Below, one piece after another: positions 8,270 to 18,653 of a DNA stretch of 64,000 nucleotides. The notes beneath the pieces are model-generated. The model made no database searches and was not told the origin of the DNA. It saw only the letters and a program-made list of their open reading frames with translations. Position numbers and translations under genes: made by a program. Location of the stretch: the NCBI RefSeq assembly GCF_014138435.1, contig NZ_JACJIM010000004.1, positions 1 to 64,000 on the forward strand, read 5' to 3'. The stretch is from Methylobacterium fujisawaense (GTDB lineage Bacteria > Pseudomonadota > Alphaproteobacteria > Rhizobiales > Beijerinckiaceae). Every line of letters starts with the position of its first letter. Position 1 is the first letter of the stretch.

Positions 8270-9030
8270 TTATCCGGCCAGATCGACGCCCGCAGCGTCA
8301 ACCGCAGCGGGTGAAGGCGCCCCGAGGGCCCCCTCGAAGGCGGGGACGTCCGAGACCCAGCCGAAGAAGGTCTCGATATTGGCGAGCGCCGCGTGGTGCA
8401 GGCTCTCCGGCCCGGCCTGGTGCGTGGCGTCGGCCAGCACGATCCCGAAATACTCCCGGTGGAACCCGTCCCGCAGGGTCGACTCGACGCAGACGTTGGT
8501 AGCGATGCCGGTGAAGACCAGCGTGGTCACGCCCCGGGCCCGCAGGGTGCTGTCGAGGGGCGTGTTGTAGAAACCGCTGTAGCGCGGCTTGCCCATCACG
8601 ATATCGCCGGGCTCCGGCCTCAGGGCGTCCACCAGCGCGTAGTCCCAGGATCCCTTGGCGAGAAGCTGCGTGTTCGCTTCAGGATTCCGGCGCATCGTCT
8701 TGAGGGCGTTGGATTTGTGCCAGTTCGGCGAGCCCGGGCCTCCGGCCTCGACATAGGCCGGGTCCCAGCCGTTCTGGAACCACAGGACCGGGATGCCGGC
8801 GGCCCGGGCCGCCGCCACCGCCCGGGCGATCCGGGCGATCACCGGGCCCGTGCCAGACACGTCGAAGCCGGCCCGGTCGAGATAGCCGCCCGGGCTGGCA
8901 TAGGCGTTCTGGACGTCCACGACGATCAGGACCGTGGTCGCGGGATCGAAGGCGATCGGCTCCGGGCGGGCCGGCAGGATGACGCCGCCGTGGCGGCCGT
9001 TCGGGTCGCGATATCCGGCGGGGGCGTCCA

Positions 9031-9031
<1 letters not shown>
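8270..9031 (-). CDS. rutB: RutB, ureidoacrylate amidohydrolase
   Basis: A 253-residue isochorismatase-like cysteine hydrolase that splits ureidoacrylate (or its peracid) into aminoacrylate and carbamate. The Asp-Lys-Cys triad is visible: Asp in [15 protein letters not shown], Lys in [12 protein letters not shown], and Cys in [16 protein letters not shown]. The N-terminus [20 protein letters not shown] is typical of RutB. The ATG overlaps the rutA stop (TGATG), which fixes the start; the reading frame upstream is shadow. Length is close to family norm (about 230-250). Confidence 0.95.
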
Positions 9032-10305
<1,274 letters not shown>

Positions 10306-10619
10306 CGTCCCACGCTCCGTCCGGTCGGTTCCGCCGGAACCGAGTCGACGCGCGGAGGCTCGCAAAACCGCGGCGGAGGGTCAAACCCGCGGCGCCCGTG
10401 CGGCGCGAAAATGCCTATCTTTCCAGCGGCTTGCACAACTGAGGCGCGATGTCTGCTCAACCCGTGCGCGCGTCCCGTCCGGCCGCGCCGACCCGCCGAG
10501 ACAAGCTTTCGTGCGGCAAGATTACCGGCGATGTCGGGCATCGATTGCCGTCGACGGAGCGGAGACCATCTTCACACGACAATGATAAATCTCGATCCGA
10601 CCCTGCCGGAGTGACATCG

Positions 10620-11033
10620 ATGCGCGTGTGGCCCGTCCTGCTCCTCGTCCTCGGCCTCGCGGGACCGGCGGTGGCCGACGAGGCGGCGCGCGCGGCGGCC
10701 CGGGCGGTGATCGCCAAGCAGGAGCAGGCGCTGGGCCGCGACGACGCGCAGACCGCCTACGAGCAGGCCGCGCCGGGGATCCGGGACCTGTTCCCGAATG
10801 CCGACCTGTTCATCGGCATGGTCCGGAACCAGTATCGTCCGGTCTACCGCCACCGCAGCTTCGTGTTCGGCGAGGCGCGGGACACGGACGAGGCGGGCGT
10901 GGTCCAGTCGGTGGCGATCCAGGACGAGTACGGCATCGACTGGACGGCCGAGTACAGCCTCGCCCGGGACGCGGACGGGCAGTGGCGCATCACCGGCTGC
11001 CGCCTGGTCAAGGCACCCGGCGCGCGCGCCTGA
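10620..11033 (+). CDS. DUF4864 secreted protein
   Basis: A 137-residue protein with a Sec signal peptide (MRVWPVLLLVLGLAGPAVADE, cleavage after ~ADE) and a small alpha+beta domain. The pattern VIAKQEQALGRDDAQTAYEQAAPGIRDLF, FIGMVRNQYRPVYRHRSFVF, WTAEYSLARDADGQWRITGC matches DUF4864, a periplasmic family of unknown function in alphaproteobacteria. The ATG at 10620 is chosen because it starts the signal peptide; longer in-frame starts add ~57 non-homologous residues. It is divergent from rutA with a 314-bp gap and converges on the Pro-rich gene. No catalytic residues are evident. Confidence 0.8.
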   Translation: MRVWPVLLLVLGLAGPAVADEAARAAARAVIAKQEQALGRDDAQTAYEQAAPGIRDLFPNADLFIGMVRNQYRPVYRHRSFVFGEARDTDEAGVVQSVAIQDEYGIDWTAEYSLARDADGQWRITGCRLVKAPGARA

Positions 11034-11036
11034 GGG

Positions 11037-11062
11037 GTGCCCGCCACCGTCGCGGCGGGCAC
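11037..11062. terminator. Bidirectional hairpin terminator
   Basis: GTGCCCGCC pairs perfectly with GGCGGGCAC across an 8-nt loop. It lies between the convergent DUF4864 and Pro-rich genes. No T-run follows on either side, which is common in high-GC genomes. Confidence 0.65.
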
Positions 11063-11075
11063 GGGCCTGTCGGCC

Positions 11076-11414
11076 TCAGGGCCGGAACGCCGCGAGCCTG
11101 TCGAGCATCTGCAGGGCGACGTCGGCGCAGGCCTTCGTCGAATCGTCGTCGGCGCATTTCACGTCGAGGCGCGCGTCGCCGCGCTCCAGCACGATATGGG
11201 CGGCCCGCGACGGGGGTGGCGGCGGCGGAGGTGGCGGCGGGGGCCCGTCGGGCCCGGGGCCGCGCCTCGGGTCGCCGGGCGGCGGCGGCGGGGGTGGCGC
11301 GCCGGCCTCGGGGCCGGGCCGCGGGCCGCCGGGCGGCGGCGGTGGGGCCTGCGCGAAGGCGGCGGTGCCGCACAGCAGCGCCGCGGCACCCGCAAGGGCG
11401 ATGAGTCGGGTCAT
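11076..11414 (-). CDS. Small secreted proline-rich protein
   Basis: A 112-residue protein. The signal peptide MTRLIALAGAAALLCGTAAF ends at AQA, followed by a Pro/Gly-rich linker (residues ~24-69) with three poly-Pro runs of 5, 8 and 11. The C-terminal ~43 residues are ordered and contain two Cys (VKCADDDSTKACAD) that could form a disulfide, ending DVALQMLDRLAAF. A GGAGAGAG ribosome-binding site precedes the ATG. I do not recognise a named family. The Pro-rich linker suggests it extends through or along the cell envelope. It is convergent with DUF4864 and divergent from thrC. Confidence 0.75.
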   Translation of the reverse strand: MTRLIALAGAAALLCGTAAFAQAPPPPPGGPRPGPEAGAPPPPPPPGDPRRGPGPDGPPPPPPPPPPPSRAAHIVLERGDARLDVKCADDDSTKACADVALQMLDRLAAFRP

Positions 11415-11624
11415 GTCGGCTCTCTCCGAGGCTCGATCCGCCCCGCCGGCTGGGGCGCCGCGGGGTGCGCCGGCTCTAGGGCGTGCCCAGGAAACCGGCC
11501 CTGAACCGGCCCGTTCAGCCCCGGTTAAAGGCCGGCCCCCCCGGGCGGACCGGCCGCGTCGTCCGGAGCTTTCGACAGGCCCGCCCGCATCGTGTAGAGG
11601 GAGCGCCTTCCCTCGGAGGACCCT

Positions 11625-13037
11625 GTGCTCCACGTCTCGACTCGCGGCGCGGCCGCGCCGCTCTCCTTCTCGGACGCGCTCCTGGCGGGCTTGGCCCGCG
11701 ACGGCGGGCTCTACGTGCCGCAGACCTGGCCGCAGATCGGCCGTCCGGAGATCGCCGCCCTGGCGGGCCGCCCCTACGCGGAGGCCGCCAAGTGCGTGCT
11801 GCGCCCGCTGATCGACGGCGACATCGCCGGTCCGGACCTCGACCGGATGATCGACGCGGCCTACGCGACGTTCCGCCACCCGGCGGTCTGCCCGCTGACC
11901 CAGCTCGACGACAACCTGTTCCTGCTGGAGCTCTTCCACGGGCCGACGCTCGCCTTCAAGGACGTGGCGATGCAGCTGCTCGGGCGGCTCATGGACCACG
12001 TGCTGACCCAGCGCGGCGCCCGTGCCACCATCGTGGGCGCGACCTCGGGCGATACCGGCTCGGCCGCCGTGGAGGCCTTCGGCGGCCTCGACCGGGTCGA
12101 CGTGTTCATCCTCTACCCGCACGGGCGGGTCTCGGAGGTCCAGCGGCGGCAGATGACCTCGGTGCCGGCGCAGAACGTCCACGCGCTGGCCGTCGACGGC
12201 ACGTTCGACGATTGCCAGAACCTCGTCAAAGCCCTGTTCCAGCACGCCGATTTCGCCGACGCGGTGCGGCTGTCTGGCGTCAACTCGATCAATTGGGCCC
12301 GGGTCGCCGCGCAGGCGGTCTACTACTTCACCAGCGCGGTGGCGCTGGGCTCGCCGCACCGCCCGGTCTCCTTCGCGGTGCCCACCGGCAATTTCGGCGA
12401 CGTGCTCGCCGGCTGGGTCGCCAAGCAGATGGGCCTGCCGGTCGGGCGGCTGATGATCGGCACCAACGCCAACGACATCCTGGTGCGCACCCTGGAGCAC
12501 GGCGCCTACGAGCTGCGCGGGGTCGTTCCCACCACCTCGCCCTCCATGGACATCCAGATCTCGTCGAACTTCGAGCGCCTGCTGTTCGAGGCGCTGGGGC
12601 GCGATTCCTCCTCCCTGTCGCGGCTGATGGCGGGGCTGAAGCAGTCCGGCGGGTTCTCGCTGAGCCCCGAGGTTCTCGCCACGGTCCGCTCGGACTTCGA
12701 CGCCGTCGCGGTGCCGGAGCCTGACGTGATGGAAGAAATCGCCCTGACCCAGGCCGCCACCGGAGTGGTGCTCGACCCCCACAGCGCCATCGGCGTGCGG
12801 GCCGGGCGGCGGCTCCTGGAGCAGGATCCGGCGACCCCCGTGGTGGCGCTCGCCACCGCGCATCCCGCCAAATTCCCGGACGCGGTCGCCAAGGCCACGG
12901 GCGGCCTGCGCCCCGCCCTGCCCCCGCACCTCGCCGACCTGATGGACCGGCCCGAGCGCCTGACCCGGGTGGCCAACGACCAGGCCGCTCTGGAGACGCT
13001 CATCCGCGAGCGCGCCCGCATCACGAGGGGGGCGTGA
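11625..13037 (+). CDS. thrC: Threonine synthase
   Basis: A 470-residue PLP-dependent enzyme converting O-phospho-homoserine to threonine. N-terminal GLARDGGLYVP and the substrate loop LELFHGPTLAFKD are diagnostic; the PLP lysine is in that LAFKD motif (~residue 110). ATSGDTGSAA binds the phosphate, and GNFGDVLAGWVA and MIGTNANDI follow. It is the longer, fungal/proteobacterial-type ThrC. The GTG start at 11625 follows a GGAGGA ribosome-binding site. The next gene is an M16 protease on the same strand, an arrangement I recall as common in alphaproteobacteria. Promoter expected in 11415-11624. Confidence 0.96.
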   Translation: MLHVSTRGAAAPLSFSDALLAGLARDGGLYVPQTWPQIGRPEIAALAGRPYAEAAKCVLRPLIDGDIAGPDLDRMIDAAYATFRHPAVCPLTQLDDNLFLLELFHGPTLAFKDVAMQLLGRLMDHVLTQRGARATIVGATSGDTGSAAVEAFGGLDRVDVFILYPHGRVSEVQRRQMTSVPAQNVHALAVDGTFDDCQNLVKALFQHADFADAVRLSGVNSINWARVAAQAVYYFTSAVALGSPHRPVSFAVPTGNFGDVLAGWVAKQMGLPVGRLMIGTNANDILVRTLEHGAYELRGVVPTTSPSMDIQISSNFERLLFEALGRDSSSLSRLMAGLKQSGGFSLSPEVLATVRSDFDAVAVPEPDVMEEIALTQAATGVVLDPHSAIGVRAGRRLLEQDPATPVVALATAHPAKFPDAVAKATGGLRPALPPHLADLMDRPERLTRVANDQAALETLIRERARITRGA

Positions 13038-13063
13038 GCGTTGCCCGGGGCGCGCGCCGCGCG

Positions 13064-13176
13064 CCCTCTCCCGTGCGGGAGAGGGGCGGGGTGAGGGGCG
13101 TGCCCGTTCCGGAGGTTTCTCCGCCCTCACCCGGCTCTCTGCGAGCGCAGACCGCTCCCGCACGGGAGAGGCGACC
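13064..13176. repeat. GC-rich hairpin repeat (REP-like) between thrC and the M16 gene
   Basis: CCCTCTCCCG (13064-13073) pairs perfectly with CGGGAGAGGG (13076-13085) over a 2-nt gap. About 75 bp later, GCTCCCGCACGGGAG repeats the same palindrome in looser form (13161-13175). The sequence between contains GGGGTGAGGG and CCCTCACCC. Similar modules occur near 22779, 29807 and 39217. Confidence 0.7.
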
Positions 13177-13212
13177 CGCGCCCGATCCGGCCCCCTTCGC
13201 GACGAGCCGTCG

Positions 13213-14508
13213 ATGAACCAGCACTTCTCCACGCACGCCGCCTCGCCGTCCCTGCGCACCACGCGGCTCGACAACGGCGTCACGGTGGTCACCGAGCCGA
13301 TGCCCGGGGTCGCCACCGCCAGCCTCGGCGTCTGGGTCGGGGCCGGCTCGCGCAACGAGCGCGCCGACGAGGCCGGCCTGTCCCACCTCATCGAGCACAT
13401 GGCGTTCAAGGGGACGCGGACGCGCTCGGCGCAGAAGATCGCCGAGGAGATCGAGAATGTCGGCGGCGAGATCAACGCCGCCACCTCCACGGAGGGGACG
13501 AGCTACACCGCCCGGGTCCTGGGCGAGGATGCCGGCCTCGCCCTGGACGTGATCGGCGACATCCTCACCGATTCGGTGTTCGACGCGGGCGAGCTCGCCC
13601 GGGAGAAGGGCGTGATCCTGCAGGAATACGCCGCCGTCGAGGACACCCCCGACGACGTGGTCTACGACGCGTTCACGGAGGCCGCCTTCCCGGACCAGCC
13701 GGTCGGCCGGCCGATCCTCGGGCGGCCCGAGACGATCCGGAGCTTCGACGAGGCCGGCATCCGCGCCTATCTCGACCGGGAATACACGCCGGACCGCATC
13801 GTCGTCGCCGGCGCCGGGGCCGTGACCCACGAGGCGATCGTGGCGGCGGCCGAGCGCCATTTCGGGGGGCGGCCCGCCAAATCCGCCCCCGCCTCCGTGC
13901 CGGGCGTCTACGGCGGCGGCGAGCGGCGGATGCCGCGCAAGCTCGAGCAGGCCAACGTGGTGATCGGCCTGCCGGGCCTCTCCTTCCGGGACGACCGCTA
14001 CTACGCGCTGCACATGTTCGCGCAGGTGCTGGGCGGCGGCCTGACCTCGCGGCTCTGGCAGGAGGTGCGCGAGACCCGCGGCCTCGCCTACGAGATCCAG
14101 GCCTTCCACTGGCCCTTCTCGGATTGCGGCCTGTTCGGGATCGGCGCCGGCACCGCCGGGGCGGACCTGCCCGAACTCGTCGACGTGACGCTGGCGGCCA
14201 CCGCCCGGGCGGCCCGCGACCTCGACGCCGTCGAGATCGCCCGCGCCAAGGCGCAGCTCAAGGTCTCGCTGCTCTCGGCGCTGGAGACGCCGGGCGGGCG
14301 CATCGAGCGCAACGCCCGCCAGATCCTGGCCTGGGGCCGGGTGATCCCCGCCGGAGAGGTGATCGACAAGGTCGACGCCGTCACGGTGGCGGATGTCCGG
14401 GCCGCGGCGGCCGCGATGCTGCAGGGCACGCCGACGCTGGCGGCGATCGGCCCGATCCGCAAGCTGCCCGCCCTCGACAAGATCGCAGGTGCGCTCCGAG
14501 CGGCCTGA
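13213..14508 (+). CDS. M16 family zinc peptidase (mitochondrial-processing-peptidase-like)
   Basis: A 431-residue pitrilysin-family metalloprotease related to the beta subunit of mitochondrial processing peptidase. The inverted zinc motif HLIEHMAFKGT (residues ~57-67) gives HxxEH, and the distal Glu is in ILQEYAAVEDTPDD (~135-148). LDNGVTVVTEPMPGVATASLGVWVGAGSRNE at the N-terminus and GGGLTSRLWQEVRETRGLAY in the second domain complete the fold. There is no signal peptide, so it should act in the cytoplasm, probably on peptides or signal-peptide fragments. It lies 175 bp after thrC, separated by a hairpin repeat. Confidence 0.93.
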   Translation: MNQHFSTHAASPSLRTTRLDNGVTVVTEPMPGVATASLGVWVGAGSRNERADEAGLSHLIEHMAFKGTRTRSAQKIAEEIENVGGEINAATSTEGTSYTARVLGEDAGLALDVIGDILTDSVFDAGELAREKGVILQEYAAVEDTPDDVVYDAFTEAAFPDQPVGRPILGRPETIRSFDEAGIRAYLDREYTPDRIVVAGAGAVTHEAIVAAAERHFGGRPAKSAPASVPGVYGGGERRMPRKLEQANVVIGLPGLSFRDDRYYALHMFAQVLGGGLTSRLWQEVRETRGLAYEIQAFHWPFSDCGLFGIGAGTAGADLPELVDVTLAATARAARDLDAVEIARAKAQLKVSLLSALETPGGRIERNARQILAWGRVIPAGEVIDKVDAVTVADVRAAAAAMLQGTPTLAAIGPIRKLPALDKIAGALRAA

Positions 14509-14804
14509 GAGGCGGTCGGATCTCCGCGAACAGGGATCCGGCTCCCCCGCATCCCGAGGCGCCCGCCGACGCGGGCACCGCAGGCTGCGGGGGCGTGTGG
14601 AATGGACCGGTTCCGAGATGCTCAGAATCCTGCCGCGGAGCCGCCCCCCGCCCCGCCCAACTTGATTTGGCCGCAAAGGGGCGCGATCCGCGGGCGGTGG
14701 ACCGGCCCCGGGGCGACCTTGCCCCAGGTGAGGCCCACCCCTATCGATCAAGGCCGCCCGGGCGGCTGACGCCGAACCTCGCACGGCCGGAAGTCAAGAC
14801 ACCC

Positions 14805-17687
14805 TTGCGCATCCTCGCCCTCCTCCTGTCCCTGGTCGGCGGTCTCGTCGGTGCCCTCGCGCTGGGGGGGCCGGCCCGGGCCGTGGAAGCGGTCCGCGTC
14901 ACCCTCGACGCGCCGGTGATCGACCTGACCACCGCGATCGAGCGCTACCGCTCCGACGGCGACCTGATCCAGATCTCCACGGCGCCCGGCAAGGACGGCA
15001 TCGTCCGCCGCATCGTCGTGAAGGCCCGCGACGCCGGCGCCCGGCCCGACTGGATCGTGTTCGCGCTCACCAACGACACCGACGAGCAGATCGACCGCAT
15101 CCTCGTCGCCCCGCATTTCCGGCTGGTGGATTCCGGGGTGATCTGGCCCGATCTCGGCGGCTCGCGGATCGCCGCCATCACGGCGAGCCAGGGCATCCGC
15201 CCGGAGCGCGACGAGAACCCGGAAGCCGACCAGTTCACCATCACGCTGGATCCCGGCGCCACCGTCACCTACGTGGCCGAACTGCGCGGCTCCAACGTCC
15301 CCCAGCTCCGCCTCTGGGACCAGGACGCCTACCGCCGGAAGGCCGCAGGCCTGACCCTCTACAAGGGCATCATCATCGGGATCAGCGGCCTGCTGGCCCT
15401 GTTCCTGACCATCGTGTTCGTGGTCAAGGGCGCGATCATCTTCCCGGCCGCCGCCGCGCTCGCGTGGTCGGTGCTCGCCTATGCCTGCATCGATTTCGGC
15501 TTCCTGCAGCGGGTCTTCCCGGTCACCGAACTGGCCGAGCGGGTCTACCGGGCCTCCGCGGAGGCGGTGCTCGGGGCGACGCTGCTGGTCTTCCTGTTCG
15601 CCTATCTCAACCTCGCCCGCTGGCACGTGCGCTACAGCCATGTGGCGTTCTTCTGGCTCGCCTTCCTGGCCGGCCTGGTGGGGCTCGCGGTGTTCGACCC
15701 GCCGGTGGCGGCGGGCGTGGCCCGGATCTCCATCGCGGCGGTGGCCGGCATCGGCCTGCTGCTGATCGTCTACCTCGCCGCCCATAACGGCTACGACCGC
15801 GCCATCCTGCTGGTGCCGACCTGGCTGCTCCTCGTCGTCTGGGTGACGGCGGCGGGCTTCGCGGTCACCGGCCAGATCGGCAGCGACCTCGTGCAGCCGG
15901 CGCTGATCGGCGGCCTCGTGCTGATCGTGATGCTGATCGGCTTCACGGTGCTCCAGCACGCCTTCGCAGGGGGCGGGCTCAGCCACGCCCTCGTGTCCGA
16001 CACGGAGCGGCGCGCGCTGGCGCTGACCGGCGCCGGCGACGTGGTGTTCGACTGGGACGTGCCCGCCGACCGGGTCTTCGTCGGCCCCGAGATCGAGGGC
16101 CAGCTCGGCCTCGCCCGGGGGACGCTGGAGGGACCGGCCACCAACTGGCTCGGCGCGCTCCACCCCTTCGACGTGGAGCGCTACTCGGCGGCCCTCGACA
16201 CGGTGATCGAGGAGCGGCGTGGCCGCATCGTCCACGATTTCCGCCTGCGCTCGGAGGCCGGCGCGTTCTTCTGGTACCGGCTGAAGGCGCGGCCCGTGAT
16301 CGGCGCCGACGGCGAGGTGATTCGGGTGGTCGGCACCATCGCGGACGTCACCGAGGTGAAGACCGCCGAGGAGCGCCTGCTCCACGACGCCGTGCACGAC
16401 AGCCTCACCGGCCTGCCGAACCGCGAATTGTTCGGCGACCGGCTCGATGCGGCGCTCGCCTTCGCCGGCCAGGACCAGCGCCTCAAGCCCACCGTGATCG
16501 TGCTCGACGTCGACCGGTTCAAGGGCATCAACGACGCCATCGGCCTGTCGGCCGGCGATTCGATCCTGCTGACCCTGTCGCGCCGGCTCGGCCGGCTGCT
16601 GCGGCCGCAGGACACCCTGGCCCGGGTCGCGGGCGACGAGTTCGCGGTGATCCTCCTGTCGGAGCGCGACCCCGACCGGATCCTGGCCTTCGCCGAGATG
16701 ATCCGCCGGGCGATCGCCACGCCGATCACCTACGCGGACCGGGAGATCTTTCTGACCGTCTCGATCGGGCTCGCCCTCTACGAGGCCGGCGCCAACCTGA
16801 AGCGCGACGAGGTGTTCAAGAGCGCCGAGATCGCCATGATCCAGGCCAAGCGCAACGGCGGCGACCGCATCGAGGTGTTCCGCGCCCATATGCGCACCGA
16901 CCGCTCCGACCGGCTGATGCTGGAGAGCGACCTGCGCAAGGCGATCGAGCGCAACGAATTGCGGGTGCTGTTCCTGCCGGTGGTCCGCCTCGAGGACCGC
17001 ACGGTGGCGGGGTTCGAGACCGTCCTGCGCTGGGACCATCCGAAGCTCGGCCGCATCCCGGCCTCGACCTTCATGCCGCTCGCCGAGGAGAGCGGCTTCG
17101 TGGTCAATCTCGGCATCTTCGCCCTGGAGCGCACCGCGCTGGAACTCGCCGCCTGGCAGCGCTCCCTGGAGGTCGAGCCGCCGATCTTCGCGGCTTGCAA
17201 CCTGTCCTCGCGCCAGCTCCTGCGCCACGACCTCCTGCACGACGTGAAGACCGTGCTGGCCCGCTCCGGGGCGCTGCCCGGCTCGCTCAAGCTGGAATTC
17301 AGCGAGAGCCTCGTGATGGAGAATCCGGAATACGCCGCCCAGATGCTGGCCCGGATCCACGACCTCGGCGCCGGCCTGTGCCTGTCGGATTTCGGCACCG
17401 GCTACTCTGCGCTCTCCTATCTCCAGCGCTTCCCCTTCGACACGATCAAGGTCGACGCGACCTTCGTGCGCCAGATCGGCACCGGGCAGACCGCGATCCT
17501 GCGCTCCATCGTCCGCATGGCGAGCGAACTGAACCTCGCCATCGTGGCGGAGGGCTGCGAATCGGAAGCCGACGCCCAGGCGCTGGCCGGGCTCGGCTGC
17601 GAATACGCGCTGGGCCCCGCCTTCGGCGAGCCGATGACCATGCTGCAGGCCCGCCAGATCGTCGGCGCGGCGCCTGAGGCGGCCTGA
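14805..17687 (+). CDS. Membrane GGDEF-EAL protein with PAS domain and degenerate catalytic motifs
   Basis: A 960-residue c-di-GMP signalling protein. A signal peptide (RILALLLSLVGGLVGALALG) precedes a ~150-residue periplasmic beta domain of 7TMR-DISMED type, then about seven membrane helices (~182-390). A PAS domain follows (~397-525, DVVFDWDVPADRVFVGPEI), then GGDEF (~530-690) and EAL (~705-955). The GGDEF signature reads AGDEF. The EAL signature reads ETVLRW, the usual DDFGTG reads SDFGTG, and AEGVE reads AEGCE, so phosphodiesterase activity is doubtful; it may bind c-di-GMP or GTP as a sensor. The start is the TTG at 14805, the only one that gives the signal peptide; GGAAG lies 11 nt upstream. 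It is 296 bp after the M16 gene and closed by a strong hairpin. Confidence 0.88.
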   Translation: MRILALLLSLVGGLVGALALGGPARAVEAVRVTLDAPVIDLTTAIERYRSDGDLIQISTAPGKDGIVRRIVVKARDAGARPDWIVFALTNDTDEQIDRILVAPHFRLVDSGVIWPDLGGSRIAAITASQGIRPERDENPEADQFTITLDPGATVTYVAELRGSNVPQLRLWDQDAYRRKAAGLTLYKGIIIGISGLLALFLTIVFVVKGAIIFPAAAALAWSVLAYACIDFGFLQRVFPVTELAERVYRASAEAVLGATLLVFLFAYLNLARWHVRYSHVAFFWLAFLAGLVGLAVFDPPVAAGVARISIAAVAGIGLLLIVYLAAHNGYDRAILLVPTWLLLVVWVTAAGFAVTGQIGSDLVQPALIGGLVLIVMLIGFTVLQHAFAGGGLSHALVSDTERRALALTGAGDVVFDWDVPADRVFVGPEIEGQLGLARGTLEGPATNWLGALHPFDVERYSAALDTVIEERRGRIVHDFRLRSEAGAFFWYRLKARPVIGADGEVIRVVGTIADVTEVKTAEERLLHDAVHDSLTGLPNRELFGDRLDAALAFAGQDQRLKPTVIVLDVDRFKGINDAIGLSAGDSILLTLSRRLGRLLRPQDTLARVAGDEFAVILLSERDPDRILAFAEMIRRAIATPITYADREIFLTVSIGLALYEAGANLKRDEVFKSAEIAMIQAKRNGGDRIEVFRAHMRTDRSDRLMLESDLRKAIERNELRVLFLPVVRLEDRTVAGFETVLRWDHPKLGRIPASTFMPLAEESGFVVNLGIFALERTALELAAWQRSLEVEPPIFAACNLSSRQLLRHDLLHDVKTVLARSGALPGSLKLEFSESLVMENPEYAAQMLARIHDLGAGLCLSDFGTGYSALSYLQRFPFDTIKVDATFVRQIGTGQTAILRSIVRMASELNLAIVAEGCESEADAQALAGLGCEYALGPAFGEPMTMLQARQIVGAAPEAA

Positions 17688-17701
17688 GATCCCTCCTGCG
17701 G

Positions 17702-17724
17702 GGCCGACAGCTGTGCTGCCGGCC
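17702..17724. terminator. Hairpin terminator after the GGDEF-EAL gene
   Basis: GGCCGACAGC and GCTGCCGGCC pair at 9 of 10 positions around a TGT loop, 15 bp after the stop codon. Confidence 0.65.
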
Positions 17725-17751
17725 ACCGACACCATCGCGGCCGGGGATGCG

Positions 17752-18147
17752 ATGACTCCGGACCATGTCAGGCTCGTGCGGGACGGCTTTGCGAAGGTGC
17801 GGCCCATCGCCGGGACGGCCGACCTGTCCTGAGGCCGCCTGTTCGAGGTCGCCCCGCAGGTGCATCCCTGCTTCCCCGCGCACAGGACCGAGCAGATGCC
17901 GACGGCCATGCTCGGGCCGGCGGTGGCCAGCCCGAACCATCCGGAGACCGGGGCGCCGGCGCTCCAGGCTTCGGACGCAAGGCCCGTGGCCGACACGCAG
18001 GACGCCCCCTGCGCGCCGGTGGGCGCGCCCCTGCCGTGGCCCCTGGAACAGGGCCTCGGCGCGGACTTCACCCCGGAGGTCCGGGAGGCCCGGACGGAGA
18101 CCCACGCGCTGGCCGCCCGCGCGATACTGCAGGCGGACGCGGCCTGA
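17752..18147 (+). pseudogene. Decayed single-domain globin gene
   Basis: The frame opens MTPDHVRLVRDGFAKVRPIA, the normal start of bacterial single-domain globins (bacterial haemoglobin/flavohaemoglobin-like), and runs into a TGA at 17830-17832, where globins have an FY or LFY motif. The same frame then continues with GRLFEVAPQV, PVGAPLPWPLEQGLGADFTP and EVREARTETHALAARA, all recognisable globin C-helix to H-helix text. The region that should hold the proximal haem histidine (ARHVxYGV) reads ARPVAD, so the haem ligand is gone. Many other positions are non-conservative. There is one in-frame stop and no frameshift: the pattern of an old, point-mutated gene. Intact, it would be ~131 residues and bind O2 or NO. 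Confidence 0.8.
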
Positions 18148-18255
18148 AGGCCGAAACGGCGAAAGCCGTCGATCGGCTTAAGCCACCCTTAACCATGTTC
18201 GACCAAGCTCCTGTGGATGGACGGGCCCTTCAGCGCCCGGGAAGGGGATGGTCGG

Positions 18256-18624
18256 ATGGCCGAGGCGGCACGGCGTTACCAGCAGGCAGGGGGCTCCGAC
18301 CTCGTGCGCCGCCTGATGGCCCGGCCGGTCCGGCTGGAGCAGCAGGCCCGGACCCGGATGCCGCTCCGCGATCCCCGCCATGCCGATCCATCCCCCGAGG
18401 CCTTCGACGATCCGTCGGATGCGCTGGACGAGGCCGACGAGATCGCCCGCCTCGAGACCGAGCTGCAGGTGATGAAGGCGGTGCTCCGGGCCCAGCGGCA
18501 GGAGGTCGAGTCGCTGCGGGCGCAGCGCCAGCTCCTCACCGACTCGGCCCCGACCGACGATGTCCGCGCGACCCGCGAGCGCTGGGCGGCCCTGGTCGAC
18601 TCGCTCCTGATCCGCGCCCGCTGA
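18256..18624 (+). CDS. Small hypothetical protein with coiled coil
   Basis: A 122-residue protein without a recognised family. The N-terminal ~60 residues are basic and Pro-rich. Residues ~60-100 (ADEIARLETELQVMKAVLRA) form a predicted coiled coil, followed by a short C-terminal helix WAALVDSLLIRAR. Third codon positions are strongly GC, as in neighbouring real genes. The ATG at 18256 has a well-placed GAAGGGGA; an alternative in-frame ATG lies at 18217. It is 30 bp upstream of the reductase-like gene and probably co-transcribed. Confidence 0.6.
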   Translation: MAEAARRYQQAGGSDLVRRLMARPVRLEQQARTRMPLRDPRHADPSPEAFDDPSDALDEADEIARLETELQVMKAVLRAQRQEVESLRAQRQLLTDSAPTDDVRATRERWAALVDSLLIRAR

Positions 18625-18653
18625 TCCGTCACAAGCGCATGCGGGGGAGAGCC

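Noticed and set aside
10366..10619. RutR-type operator upstream of rutA
   Set aside because: I looked for a TTGACCA-like palindrome. Only a weak GGGTCAAACCC dyad is present, too short to call.
14748..18071. 1,107-codon minus-strand open frame
   Set aside because: Exact antisense of the GGDEF-EAL gene; low-complexity His/Gly/Asp/Arg-rich text.
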